DNA of 64,000 nt from Stenotrophomonas sp. 364 (lineage in GTDB: Bacteria; Pseudomonadota; Gammaproteobacteria; Xanthomonadales; Xanthomonadaceae). The first letter of the stretch is position 1. Each line of letters opens with the position of its first letter. The notes beneath the pieces were generated by a model. The model ran no database searches. It saw only the letters and a list, made by a program, of their open reading frames with translations, and had not been told where the DNA came from. A program made the translations under genes and the position numbers. Shown here one piece after another: positions 19,377 to 27,650 of the stretch. Location of the stretch: NCBI RefSeq assembly GCF_009832905.1, contig NZ_CP047135.1, positions 102,001 to 166,000 of the forward strand. The letters are read 5' to 3'.

Positions 19377-19709
19377 ATGAGCAAGAGTGTCTTCATGCAG
19401 TTGGAAATGGCCGCTGGCCTGCGCGCCAGCTTTCAGCACGCGGCGGCGCGCGAACACCGTCCCGCCGCACAGGTGCTCCAGCGGTTGATGCGGGAGTATG
19501 TGGTGCGGCAATCGTGTGTGGATGCCGAGCAAGAGGCGGGCCCCTTCGACGCGGTCGAGCGGGTGGCAGGCGCGGTGGCCCTGGAGGGGGCGAGGGTGGC
19601 CAGGTGTGAGCCGGAGGCGGCGCCGTGCTTCGAAGGCGGCGACCGGGATCTGGAGGCAATGGTGGCCCGGCAGCTTGGGTGGCGGTGTTCGCCGTTTGGG
19701 GTGGGGTGA
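19377..19709 (+). CDS. Ribbon-helix-helix antitoxin-like protein
   Basis: This 110-residue protein has an N-terminus, MSKSVFMQLEMAAGLRASFQ then HRPAAQVLQRLMREYV, that fits a ParD/RelB-type ribbon-helix-helix antitoxin. The longer C-terminus (VERVAGAVALEGARV ... LEAMVARQLGWRC) is not typical. The ATG at 19377 follows GGGAGG. No toxin of the RelE/ParE type is adjacent, so it is either an orphan or a regulator in its own right. It follows the SymE-like gene by 201 bases on the same strand. Confidence 0.6.
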   Translation: MSKSVFMQLEMAAGLRASFQHAAAREHRPAAQVLQRLMREYVVRQSCVDAEQEAGPFDAVERVAGAVALEGARVARCEPEAAPCFEGGDRDLEAMVARQLGWRCSPFGVG

Positions 19710-20227
19710 GCGGGCTTGCTATGGGGAAGAGCTAGGCTTTCATCAAAGGTGAGCGCTAATGATGGAAGCTCAGCTCCGCCCCTTCAGTGGGATCAACGTC
19801 GGAAACCAATGCTCGTTAAGGCATTCATCGCGTAAGGGGGGAATGCGCCCGCCGGGCGCATACTCGGTTTCTAGCCTCCCGGCACCCTTTCGCCTGCCTA
19901 GGCGAAAGCCACTGCCGTCTGGGGCGGACACCATGCGCAACGTCACCACTCGCCAAACCACTTGCAGCCGAGCATCCGCCAATGTCTCGCATTGTTGCAG
20001 CGCGACACCCACTGGAGACCAAGCCATGACCCCGCCCGCCGGGCGCCTCGCCTTGTCAGAAGTGGTCGATCCCTTCCGCCGCGCCCGGAACTGTGCCGGC
20101 CCATCTGGCGCGCCTCGTTCGATGTCTGTTGCCTGGCGTGGGGCCTGATCCCAGTAAAGGTGTGGGGAGCGGCTAGTCAAGCTGACACGGCAGGAGGGCG
20201 CGGGTTGAGGAAAGGACAGCCCACCGG
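19710..20227. other. Region with a partial second copy of the C4-like element
   Basis: No convincing gene is present. At 19843-19861 a perfect ATGCGCCCG/CGGGCGCAT hairpin is followed by CGGTTTCTAGCCTCCC (from 19865). That segment differs from the first copy (18813 onward) at two of the first 24 bases, and a TCGCCT/AGGCGA hairpin follows it. The 5' partner arms of the first copy are missing. A 72-codon frame opens at 19933 but lacks recognisable features. The segment looks like a decayed phage- or island-derived duplicate. Confidence 0.5.
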
Positions 20228-21790
20228 TCAACAGGCGGCGGGCTGCGCCGGTTGCAGCCACCGCCGCAGCATGTCATCCAACGCCGCTGCAGGTTGATCA
20301 AGCGCCAACACGTGCACGCCGGTGCGGTTCTCCGCATGAAAGGCAGGTACCTCCAGCCAGGGCGCGTCACCCCCCGCAGGCACCAGAAGCAGGGAGCAGT
20401 CCGGGCGCTGGCCGTCCCATCGCAGCGCATCCTGGTAGAGGTGCGCCGAGCGCATGGCCTGCAGGATGTTGTGCCGGCCAGTGCGGTACTTCGCATCCAG
20501 CACCAGCATCCGCCGGGCGCCCGCGATCTCCGTGGTCACCAGGATGTCTGGCTTCAACTGCAGCGAGATACTCCGCAGCCCCTTGGATGCACCCTCGGCA
20601 GTCACGAGCGTTCGCTGCAGCGAGGCTTCCACGCGTGTATGCCCGGCGGCTCCCACGTAGCGAATCACGTCCACCGAAGTTTGCGTCCCGCGTGCCCATG
20701 CCAGGCCCGGGAACAGCGTGCGCAGGCTGTCCAGAATGCGCACGTAGCACCAGCGTTCGTAGATCTCCCAGGTGGGGCTGAGCCACAGTTGCTCGTCGCG
20801 ATCCGGCCCGGCCACGCCCGGCCGCAGCGTTGCCCACCCCAGGCGATACGCGCGCGCGTACTCCGGATGCGCGGAGATCGCGGTCAACCCTGCCGCACCC
20901 ACCTCGCGGCGGCTCACGTTTGCGTAGGGGGATAGCTTTGCCAGTGACTGCAGGCGGCTTGCCTGTGCCTCCAGATACTCAAGCTTGCGGCCAATGCGGC
21001 AGGCCAGCGGCGTGCGTGCGCCTTCTTCTTTGTCCACGGCGGCCAACTTCGCCAGGCCGCTGGCCACGTGTGCGCAGCGTAACCGTACCTGTGACAGCGT
21101 TGCCGCCAATGCGCGGTTGGCTGGGTTATCCAGGTTCTCAGCCGATTGAACGACCTCCAACAAGGGCGTACTGCCTGCGGCGGAAGGCTGCCTGCGCAGC
21201 AGCCCCGCCGTTTCGGCCCGTGCCATCAGCCGCCGGGCCGAGGTAGCGTCAATTCGCCTCACCCGCTGGAAGGGAACCTGCCTGCGCTCGTGTTGCAGCC
21301 GGGTCAGGGGGCGCGCGGCCACCTGCTGCAGCGCTTTGATGAGCCCTTCCGAGTGTCGGCGCAGCCGGGCGTACTGAAGAAACAACGTGGTCACATCGCC
21401 GACAACGCCGATGTTGCCCTGCGCGGCTTCCGAACCCAACAGCAGGGCGGGGTCGAACGCCTGGATCTGCGCCATCATCTGCTGGTAGAGCGCAGCGCCC
21501 ATCTTGCGCGCATCCGGTGCCACATCCAGACGATAGCTCGCCAACGGCCGGCCGAGGCTGTCCACCACCTCGGCCGATACCTCACCGGCATAGAAGCCCG
21601 CCTGCCAGCGCAGTACAGGCCCCGCCGCGGTGGATACCGGCTCCACCGCGGCTTCGTCGATGTACAACGTGGCGCCGTCCGGCAGCACCTGGAACTCGTA
21701 GACGCCCGTTTCTCGGAAGCCACTGCAGCAATCGCCCGGGGACACCTCAAAGCGGGTACGCGCCTGGTCATGGCAGATAAGAACGATCAT
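20228..21790 (-). CDS. McrC-like DUF2357 restriction nuclease
   Basis: This 520-residue protein has an N-terminal beta-rich domain and a long helical middle. Its C-terminal PD-(D/E)xK nuclease core has KPDILV (D415), LVLDAKYR (D432, K434) and a following ALRWDGQRPDCSLLLVPA strand. The layout is that of DUF2357/McrC-type partners of McrB GTPases, which cut modified DNA. It starts four bases after the McrB-like stop, so the two are one transcription unit. No strong ribosome-binding site is visible, in line with translational coupling. Confidence 0.85.
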   Translation of the reverse strand: MIVLICHDQARTRFEVSPGDCCSGFRETGVYEFQVLPDGATLYIDEAAVEPVSTAAGPVLRWQAGFYAGEVSAEVVDSLGRPLASYRLDVAPDARKMGAALYQQMMAQIQAFDPALLLGSEAAQGNIGVVGDVTTLFLQYARLRRHSEGLIKALQQVAARPLTRLQHERRQVPFQRVRRIDATSARRLMARAETAGLLRRQPSAAGSTPLLEVVQSAENLDNPANRALAATLSQVRLRCAHVASGLAKLAAVDKEEGARTPLACRIGRKLEYLEAQASRLQSLAKLSPYANVSRREVGAAGLTAISAHPEYARAYRLGWATLRPGVAGPDRDEQLWLSPTWEIYERWCYVRILDSLRTLFPGLAWARGTQTSVDVIRYVGAAGHTRVEASLQRTLVTAEGASKGLRSISLQLKPDILVTTEIAGARRMLVLDAKYRTGRHNILQAMRSAHLYQDALRWDGQRPDCSLLLVPAGGDAPWLEVPAFHAENRTGVHVLALDQPAAALDDMLRRWLQPAQPAAC

Positions 21791-21794
21791 CGGC

Positions 21795-24068
21795 TCAGCG
21801 CCAGAACCGCGCGCTACCCTGCTCGTGCAGGTCCACGGTGAGCTCCTTCACCTTGGTGGCCGATGTGTCCAACTGGTGCGCGGCAAGAACGGTGCTTACC
21901 GCCGCGAATGCCTCACGCAGCCGCCGGGTGTCCTCGCCGCGCAGTTTGGGCAGCACCTTGGCATACACAGAGAGATCCAACGCTTGGCGGGCGGTGAGCT
22001 CGCCACCGTCCACACCGGCCTCCACATAGCCCAGTACATCCCCGATGGTGCGCCAGCCAAAGTGCAGCCGCACCGCGCGCAGGGGGGCCATCAGTTCGGC
22101 CAGCACTGTCTTTACCAAGGTCAGGTCATCCGGTGCCAACGTGGTGGTGGTCCAACCCGGATACTGTTCCACTTGGATGTCCCAGAACTCGATGACCGTG
22201 CTGCGGTCGAGCACTTTGTCGCTCAGGCCGTGGGTGGTCTCATCCATGTTCACGGTGCCGATGATGACCAGGTTGGCGGGGTAGGGCAGGCGGCCGGGTA
22301 CATCGCCCACCTCATCGCCCAATGCGTGGAGCTCGATGTCATCGCCGGTTTCCATCGCCGACAGCAGCGGCGCCAGATACTGCTCGGGGTGCGACAGGTT
22401 CATCTCATCCAGCAGCACAACGTAGGGCCGGTCGGGATCGGCGCTGGCGCGCAGCAGGAACTCCAGAAAGCCAGTGCGCATGTACACATCGGTGTCGATG
22501 GGGTTCACATAGCCCAGCAGGCTGCTCGGGTCATGCCAGCCCGGTTGAACCGCCACTACATGCCAGCCCTTCTGGTCGCCAGGTTCCTCATCGGCATGAG
22601 CCCACAGCGCCTTGGCGTACCCCATGGCCAACAGGGTCTTGCCGGCACCGCTCAGGCCAGTGAGCACGGCAAAATGACGGCGCGGGTGGCGCCGGTTCCA
22701 CACGCCGGTGTGCAGCTGGGTAATCAGGCTCGGATCAAATGCCAGGTCCTTGCCAAATGAGGCTTTGATGGCCTGCACCGACGGAAGCTGCGACCACAGG
22801 TCATCCACCTCGGTCACTACCGAGGTGCTGGCAGTGTCTGCCGCTTCCTTGGCCCGTGCGGGTAGCTCGCCGGGCTTCCAATGGATACGTGAGGCCCACT
22901 CCCGGCCCCGCGGCGTAAGGTGCAGCACTTTGGCTGCATCCAACTCTGCCAGCTCCATGCCTTTGATCCAGTTGATCAGCACGGTAGGGGCGAAATTGCT
23001 GGTCCAGCCCGGGTTGACCCGCTGCAGCCGGCTGATGGCCTGTTTCTGCGGCAACGGCGCTTGGTCGAGCGCGTGCAGCAGGTTGTCAAAACCGAGAATC
23101 TGGGTAAGCAGCCAGTCCGATACGTCTTCAGCCTCACCAGATTCCAGCAATGCCTCGCCCCGGGGGGTGAGATACAGGTCGTCGCCCGTAGAGCGAAGCG
23201 CGCCCCACTCGGCGATGAGCGCGTTGAGGTTGGTGCCCAAGGAGTTGGTTGCCAGCTTTGGGTTAACCGAGCGGATGTGCTCCAGGAAGTCGGCGCGCTT
23301 GCAGCCATCTTTTGCGAAAGCCAGCATGGCCACCACGCTGGGCACCGAGCCGTTGATGGCCAGCATGCCGCGCCGCCGGCGCTCGGCTGGAAGAGGGTTG
23401 AGCTTCAGCTCGCTGGGTGATTCGCCGGGCACCTCGGTGGCGGCGTCGCTTTTCTCTTGCACAAAATGCACGAATAGCGCCCACGCCAGGGTCATGCGCT
23501 CTTCGCGGCTGGTGATCGCCACGCCCGCTTCATCAAAGCGCTGCAACACGCGCTGGTGAAGCTCGGTGCGGTGATCCAGACCCGTGCTCAGCCCCATCGC
23601 CTTGCCCAGCGCCCGCAGCTTCTGGTAATGGGCCACCGTGGTGAAGTGCGCCGGCCACAGGGAGGCGAACACGCGATACATCTTCAGCCGGGGGCGTTTG
23701 GGGACCAGTGCAAGCACGCTGTCGTCAAGGCGCTCCCATGCGGCGCCAAACCAGGCGATGCGCTCATCCTCGCTGGCGGGGAGCTCGGCCTGCTTGAGGT
23801 CCCAGAGCATCTCGGCAATGGCGTTGCTGGCGATCACGGCCGATACGTCGATGTGGCCCTGGCCGGTGGCCGCGATCGTGCGCTCTTCCCACAGCTCCCG
23901 CTGAAACGCTGCGCTTACGAACGTATCGTGGTCGGCGGCCTCAACCCGCGCCAGCCACGTGGAGAGCCGCAAGATCCAGCCATCCAGGTGATGCCACTTG
24001 CGGTGCTGCTCAAGCGCGGCATGGCAGGCATCGGCCAGCCCGGTATTGCTCATAAGATCGATGGTCAC
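21795..24068 (-). CDS. McrB-like AAA+ ATPase/GTPase
   Basis: This 757-residue protein has a C-terminal AAA_5 motor with Walker A GLSGAGKT (471-478), Walker B VVLLDEMNLS (550-559) and the McrB-class sensor VNMDETTHGLSDKVLDR (606-622). The first 450 residues are helical and carry two winged-helix-like repeats ending in LYLTPRGEALLES and LHLTPRGREWASR, likely used for target recognition. The GTG at 24068 has AAGGGA upstream; the ATG at 24053 is the alternative. With the DUF2357 nuclease it forms a type IV-like modification-dependent restriction pair. Confidence 0.85.
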   Translation of the reverse strand: MTIDLMSNTGLADACHAALEQHRKWHHLDGWILRLSTWLARVEAADHDTFVSAAFQRELWEERTIAATGQGHIDVSAVIASNAIAEMLWDLKQAELPASEDERIAWFGAAWERLDDSVLALVPKRPRLKMYRVFASLWPAHFTTVAHYQKLRALGKAMGLSTGLDHRTELHQRVLQRFDEAGVAITSREERMTLAWALFVHFVQEKSDAATEVPGESPSELKLNPLPAERRRRGMLAINGSVPSVVAMLAFAKDGCKRADFLEHIRSVNPKLATNSLGTNLNALIAEWGALRSTGDDLYLTPRGEALLESGEAEDVSDWLLTQILGFDNLLHALDQAPLPQKQAISRLQRVNPGWTSNFAPTVLINWIKGMELAELDAAKVLHLTPRGREWASRIHWKPGELPARAKEAADTASTSVVTEVDDLWSQLPSVQAIKASFGKDLAFDPSLITQLHTGVWNRRHPRRHFAVLTGLSGAGKTLLAMGYAKALWAHADEEPGDQKGWHVVAVQPGWHDPSSLLGYVNPIDTDVYMRTGFLEFLLRASADPDRPYVVLLDEMNLSHPEQYLAPLLSAMETGDDIELHALGDEVGDVPGRLPYPANLVIIGTVNMDETTHGLSDKVLDRSTVIEFWDIQVEQYPGWTTTTLAPDDLTLVKTVLAELMAPLRAVRLHFGWRTIGDVLGYVEAGVDGGELTARQALDLSVYAKVLPKLRGEDTRRLREAFAAVSTVLAAHQLDTSATKVKELTVDLHEQGSARFWR

Positions 24069-24371
24069 TACGAAATCCCTTTGTTGATGTCGCGATCACT
24101 GGCCAAAGCCGATGCGTAACAGGATAGAGGCGCTTCAGGGGCGTATCCACCGTTTGATGCGCGGGCAATAGTGCACTGAATACTGCTGCGGATACGCCAT
24201 CAACATGGCGGCCAGCACCCCATACCACCATCGTAGCGAGTGGTCATCCGCTACCGTGGGGTGCCACCTTACTCGCCCATTGCGCCGCGCCTCGATCATC
24301 TGAACGGCTGACTGTAGAGTGTTGTACCCACTTGGCTCACAGCAAGCACTGCTGCGCAGCTGCCACCTCCG
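24069..24371. promoter_or_regulatory. Gap upstream of the McrB-like gene with an inverted repeat
   Basis: No gene is seen in these 303 bases. GCACCCCA (24215-24222) and TGGGGTGC (24257-24264) form an eight-base inverted repeat around CGTAGCG and CGCTACC segments that could extend the fold. The length of the gap suggests a separate promoter for the McrB/McrC pair, or a terminator for the genes upstream. Confidence 0.45.
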
Positions 24372-24791
24372 TCAGCAGCCGCAGAGGGTCTTAAGCAGAT
24401 CATGGGAAACCAACAGCGCGAGCAGGAGATCGGCAATCTGTTGGCTGAAATAGCCCGCCAGCACTACCGACAGCGCCTTGAGCATCAAATCCATCGGCAT
24501 GGTCAGCCGCCTGCAATACTCAAACTCATGGCAGATGATTCGATGCAGGCGGACGCCATACCGTGCTTCGGCGGCCAGTACGCCCTTCACGCCTGCTACC
24601 ACCCGCGCTCTGAACTCACGGTAGTCGCCCCACTCCATGGCGTGAACTGGCAGGGTGCCGTCGATCACGTTCCGCCAGGTTTCCTTCTTGCTTGACAGCT
24701 CATAACGAACGCGATCGAGGCCCTCCCACTCTCTCAAGAGACTGAGTGAAAGTTCAAACTCATTCTTCCCCATGTTCTCTTCGATGCTCAT
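24372..24791 (-). CDS. Small protein with hydrophobic C-terminal tail, 139 residues
   Basis: I do not recognise this protein. The N-terminal 90 residues are charged and helical (FELSLSLLREWEGLDRVRYELSSKKETWRNVIDG; YREFRARVVAGVKGVLAAEARYGVRLHRIICHEFEYCRRL). The last 40 residues are hydrophobic (LMLKALSVVLAGYFSQQIADLLLALLVSHDLL), possibly a membrane anchor or amphipathic helix. The ATG at 24791 follows AAGGA. It starts 29 bases after the WYL gene, so the two are probably co-transcribed. Confidence 0.65.
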   Translation of the reverse strand: MSIEENMGKNEFELSLSLLREWEGLDRVRYELSSKKETWRNVIDGTLPVHAMEWGDYREFRARVVAGVKGVLAAEARYGVRLHRIICHEFEYCRRLTMPMDLMLKALSVVLAGYFSQQIADLLLALLVSHDLLKTLCGC

Positions 24792-24820
24792 CGCAATCCT
24801 TGTTTAGTTGAACGAACGTG

Positions 24821-25855
24821 CTACGTCGCTACGCTTTCCGCCATCTGCGCGCCCAGAGGGCAGCCATACCCGGCCACTGCCGCGCGCAGGTCCGCAGCAA
24901 TTTCCTCACGCAGGTGCGCCGGTGCTTCCACCTGTACATGGCGACCAAACCCCATCAGCCACCAGCGCAGCGATTGATCATCTTCTACCGTGGCGTGCAG
25001 CCTTATCTGGTCATCGCCCAGGGGCTGGATTACCTGATCGGCTGACAGCGGCGTGTCGCGCAGATGCTCGGCCGCAGCCGTATGGAAGCGCACCACCAGT
25101 GCGATCTGCCCCCGGCCCTGGAACGCGGTGGCCACCGTGGATGCGTACTGCTGAAACTCGAAGCCCTCCGGCGCGTTGGCTGGCTCGTCCAGCACCTGCG
25201 TGCGCGAGAGGCGGTGCAGCGCCAGGTGCCGCACATCGGGGTAGTGGCGCAACGTGCAGACCAGGTACTGCGCGGGGCCTCGCACGATCAGCCCGAGTGG
25301 GTGCATCACCATTTCCTTGGGCTCATCGGTCCCCTTGCTGCGGTACCAGCCGGTGAGGCGTCGCTGCAGCAGGAGCGCCCGGTGCACATCCACCTGCACG
25401 GCCATGGCCACCTCCGGCGCCTTGAGCGCCATGCCCGTCGGCAGAATGGCGGTGCGCCGATGCCATTCGCTCCAGCCGGTGGCGGCAACTTCGCCCCGCG
25501 CCATGTCGAACACGGGCATCAGTTCATTCATGGCAGTGGCAGGCAGCAGGCTGCGAAGGTGCGCTTGTGAGAGCAGCAGCGCCACGCTCTGCGAGGTAGA
25601 CAGGCGGGGCGTGAAGGCAAAATTGGCGTCCTTGCTCCAGCTCCAGCCAAAGGGCTTGTCGCTCTCATCCACGACCAGCTGGAACCGCGAGGACAGATTC
25701 TGCAGGTCCCGCTCGATGGTGCGGCTGGTGGTGGTGAAGCCCAACTCAATGAGCGCCTGACGAATCTGTTTGGCGGTGATGCGGCGCGGAGCGCGTGGGA
25801 TCAGGCGCAGCATCTCCCATTGGCGCATGAGGGTGTCACTGGAACGGTCTTTCAT
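24821..25855 (-). CDS. WYL-domain transcriptional regulator
   Basis: This 344-residue protein has an N-terminal winged helix (RQWEMLRLIPRAPRRITAKQIRQALIELGFTTTSRTIERDLQNLSSRF), a WYL sensor domain (HRALLLQRRLTGWYRSKGTDEPKEMVMHPLGLIVRGPAQYLVCTL) and a C-terminal WCX-like domain (HTAAAEHLRDTPLSADQ ... WWLMGFGRHVQVEAP). WYL proteins bind nucleic-acid-type ligands and commonly regulate phage-defence operons. The ATG at 25855 is chosen over the in-frame start at 25966, which would add a low-complexity tail. It sits inside the leftward defence array and probably controls it. Confidence 0.88.
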   Translation of the reverse strand: MKDRSSDTLMRQWEMLRLIPRAPRRITAKQIRQALIELGFTTTSRTIERDLQNLSSRFQLVVDESDKPFGWSWSKDANFAFTPRLSTSQSVALLLSQAHLRSLLPATAMNELMPVFDMARGEVAATGWSEWHRRTAILPTGMALKAPEVAMAVQVDVHRALLLQRRLTGWYRSKGTDEPKEMVMHPLGLIVRGPAQYLVCTLRHYPDVRHLALHRLSRTQVLDEPANAPEGFEFQQYASTVATAFQGRGQIALVVRFHTAAAEHLRDTPLSADQVIQPLGDDQIRLHATVEDDQSLRWWLMGFGRHVQVEAPAHLREEIAADLRAAVAGYGCPLGAQMAESVAT

Positions 25856-25927
25856 CCGTGCAGCCTTTGGCACTGCTGTCGCCTTGGGGGGCGCTGCAGT
25901 GCAGAGAGTGGGAACAGGGGAAGCGGG

Positions 25928-25957
25928 CCGGCTACCCGACCGCTGTCGGGTAGCCGG
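25928..25957 (-). promoter_or_regulatory. Perfect 13-base hairpin between the 341-residue protein gene and the WYL gene
   Basis: CCGGCTACCCGAC and GTCGGGTAGCCGG are exact complements around a CGCT loop. No T-run follows on the coding strand, so it is not a classical terminator. It may be an operator for the adjacent WYL regulator or an mRNA-processing signal that uncouples expression of the two parts of the array. Confidence 0.6.
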
Positions 25958-25966
25958 AATGCACAC

Positions 25967-26992
25967 TCAGGCAGCCGCCGGCGCAGCTTGCTCCTGCAGC
26001 TGGGCCAGCACGCCATCCACGTCGCGCACGGTCTTCTCGGTGGAGAGCACTAGTGCGCCATCCTTGTCCAGGATCGGCGTATCCACCATGAGCTTGATCA
26101 ACTGTGCGATCTTGACCGCCCGGAAGATCTTCTCGCGCGTCTCCAGCGGGTAGGTGCTGAAGTCCTGGCCATGCGCCGCGATGGCGGCGCGGATGTCCGC
26201 AACGCCACGGCGCAGGGGCATGCCGAGCTTGGAGAAGGTCTTGTTGGCCAGTGTGGTGATCACCTGCACGGCGGCCAGGCGCTCGGCGGCCAGTACGGCC
26301 TCATCGTAGTGCGTGCGCGCCACTTCTTTGTTGCGCTTGGCGGTGGACAGCGCGGCGTCGGCCTTGGCGCCGACCACCAGGCCGAAGATCGCCAACGCCG
26401 GGCCGGCTACCAGTCCGCCCAGCACCATGGTGCCGCCGGCCATGCCAAAGCCACCGGCAGACAGCGCGCCACCACCCAACCATGCCAGGGTGGCATTGGT
26501 GGCCGCCGCACCGCTCAGCGTGGAGATGGCGGTGCCGGTGCTGGCGCTGGCCAGCAGGAAGGTGCCGTTGTACGCGCCAAACGCCAGCGCTGCGCCGCTG
26601 CCGAGGCCTGCGCCAACGCCCAGGCCGGAATCCATCAACAGCTGGTAGTCGCGGCGCAGCCCATCGAGGGAGACGACGGAGAAATCACCGTCAACCAACT
26701 TCTCCAGCTCCGGTGAGCTCACGCTGTCCACGTTCTTCAACTTGCCGAAGGCCTCGACGAAGTCTTTGATGGCACCGTTGAACGAGCGCAATTTGCGCGC
26801 GCCGTAGTCCTCCAGCACGGCGTTGGTTTTCTTACGCTGGTCATCCAACAGCTTGGTGCCACGGCTGATCAGCTGGTTGGCATCTGCGTTGGCGACGTTG
26901 GCGTCCTTGTGGTCAGACACCGCCTTGCCACCTTTGTACAGGCCGTAAATCGCACTGGCGGCCATGGCCGCGCCGACAAACACTGGAATCAT
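25967..26992 (-). CDS. Glycine-rich membrane protein of the TerB-associated module
   Basis: This 341-residue protein has an N-terminal hydrophobic segment (MIPVFVGAAMAASAIYGLY), a helical region, and a long glycine/alanine-rich hydrophobic middle of about 90 residues (GLGVGAGLGSGAALAFGAYNG ... LGGLVAGPALAIFGLVVGAKADAAL). A coiled-coil-prone stretch rich in A, E and K and a helical C-terminus follow. Glycine-zipper segments of this kind insert into or remodel membranes. The ATG at 26992 has GGAG upstream. It follows the TerB-like gene by 12 bases. I know no named function; it resembles the 516-residue protein of the same array in overall design. Confidence 0.7.
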   Translation of the reverse strand: MIPVFVGAAMAASAIYGLYKGGKAVSDHKDANVANADANQLISRGTKLLDDQRKKTNAVLEDYGARKLRSFNGAIKDFVEAFGKLKNVDSVSSPELEKLVDGDFSVVSLDGLRRDYQLLMDSGLGVGAGLGSGAALAFGAYNGTFLLASASTGTAISTLSGAAATNATLAWLGGGALSAGGFGMAGGTMVLGGLVAGPALAIFGLVVGAKADAALSTAKRNKEVARTHYDEAVLAAERLAAVQVITTLANKTFSKLGMPLRRGVADIRAAIAAHGQDFSTYPLETREKIFRAVKIAQLIKLMVDTPILDKDGALVLSTEKTVRDVDGVLAQLQEQAAPAAA

Positions 26993-27004
26993 GTTCTGCT
27001 CCGT

Positions 27005-27559
27005 TTACTCAAGGATGATGGCGATGGTGCGGCTGGCTTCGGCATTGATGCTCATGGCGCGCTCCAGCAGGTCGGCATAGGTGTAAGGGTCCACGCCGAA
27101 TCTATCGGCCAGCCAGCGCAGCTGGGCTTCCTCCACGCTGGAGACTTCGCCGTCGGCCAAGGCCAGCAGCATCAACTCATACAGCATCACTTTCGGTGAG
27201 GAGGGCTGCATGGACTCGGTGAGTGTGTCGTCCACCAGGGTGCCAAGCAGGTCGCAGGCCACGCGAGCGCGCTCGTCCGGATCGGCCTGGCGCAGCAGGG
27301 GCAACTGCTTGAGGCGCGCGAGCAGGTCTTTGGTTACGCCATCGGCGCGGTATACCTTCCCGCACTCGCGTGCGAAGTTGTCGAAGATGGCGCGCTCGTG
27401 CTCGGATTCGGCCAGGCTCACATTGCTCAGGTCGGTATCACCGGTGAGCTCGTCGTGGGCTTTGCCATCCCACAGCAGGGTGTTGTCGCTAACGCTCATG
27501 AGGCGAGCAACCTTGAGGAAGGTCGCCTGCTCGGCGTCGGGCAGCAAGTACAGGAACAT
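27005..27559 (-). CDS. TerB-like protein
   Basis: This 184-residue protein fits the TerB/tellurite-resistance superfamily of helical, acidic proteins: FLYLLPDAEQATFLKVARLMSVSDN at the start, VMLYELMLLALADGEVSSVEEAQLRWLADRFGVDP near the end. The 'LALADGEVSSVEEAQL' block corresponds to the D/E-rich metal-binding helix-turn-helix of TerB. TerB-family proteins act at the inner membrane in stress and phage-response systems. The ATG at 27559 is preceded by GGAGAG. It is flanked by two glycine-rich membrane proteins, implying a shared membrane complex (inference). Confidence 0.75.
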   Translation of the reverse strand: MFLYLLPDAEQATFLKVARLMSVSDNTLLWDGKAHDELTGDTDLSNVSLAESEHERAIFDNFARECGKVYRADGVTKDLLARLKQLPLLRQADPDERARVACDLLGTLVDDTLTESMQPSSPKVMLYELMLLALADGEVSSVEEAQLRWLADRFGVDPYTYADLLERAMSINAEASRTIAIILE

Positions 27560-27650
27560 CGTCTCTCCGGAGGGTCAAGATGAGGCGCTGAATCAGCAAC
27601 GGCGGCCAGCGCGCGCAGGGATTGGCCGCCTGAATAAAGCTCTGGTACGG

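Noticed and set aside
19933..20148. 72-codon frame after the partial C4-like copy
   Set aside because: It has an ATG in the same relative place as the SymE-like gene, but no ribosome-binding site, no SymE similarity and shadow-like composition.
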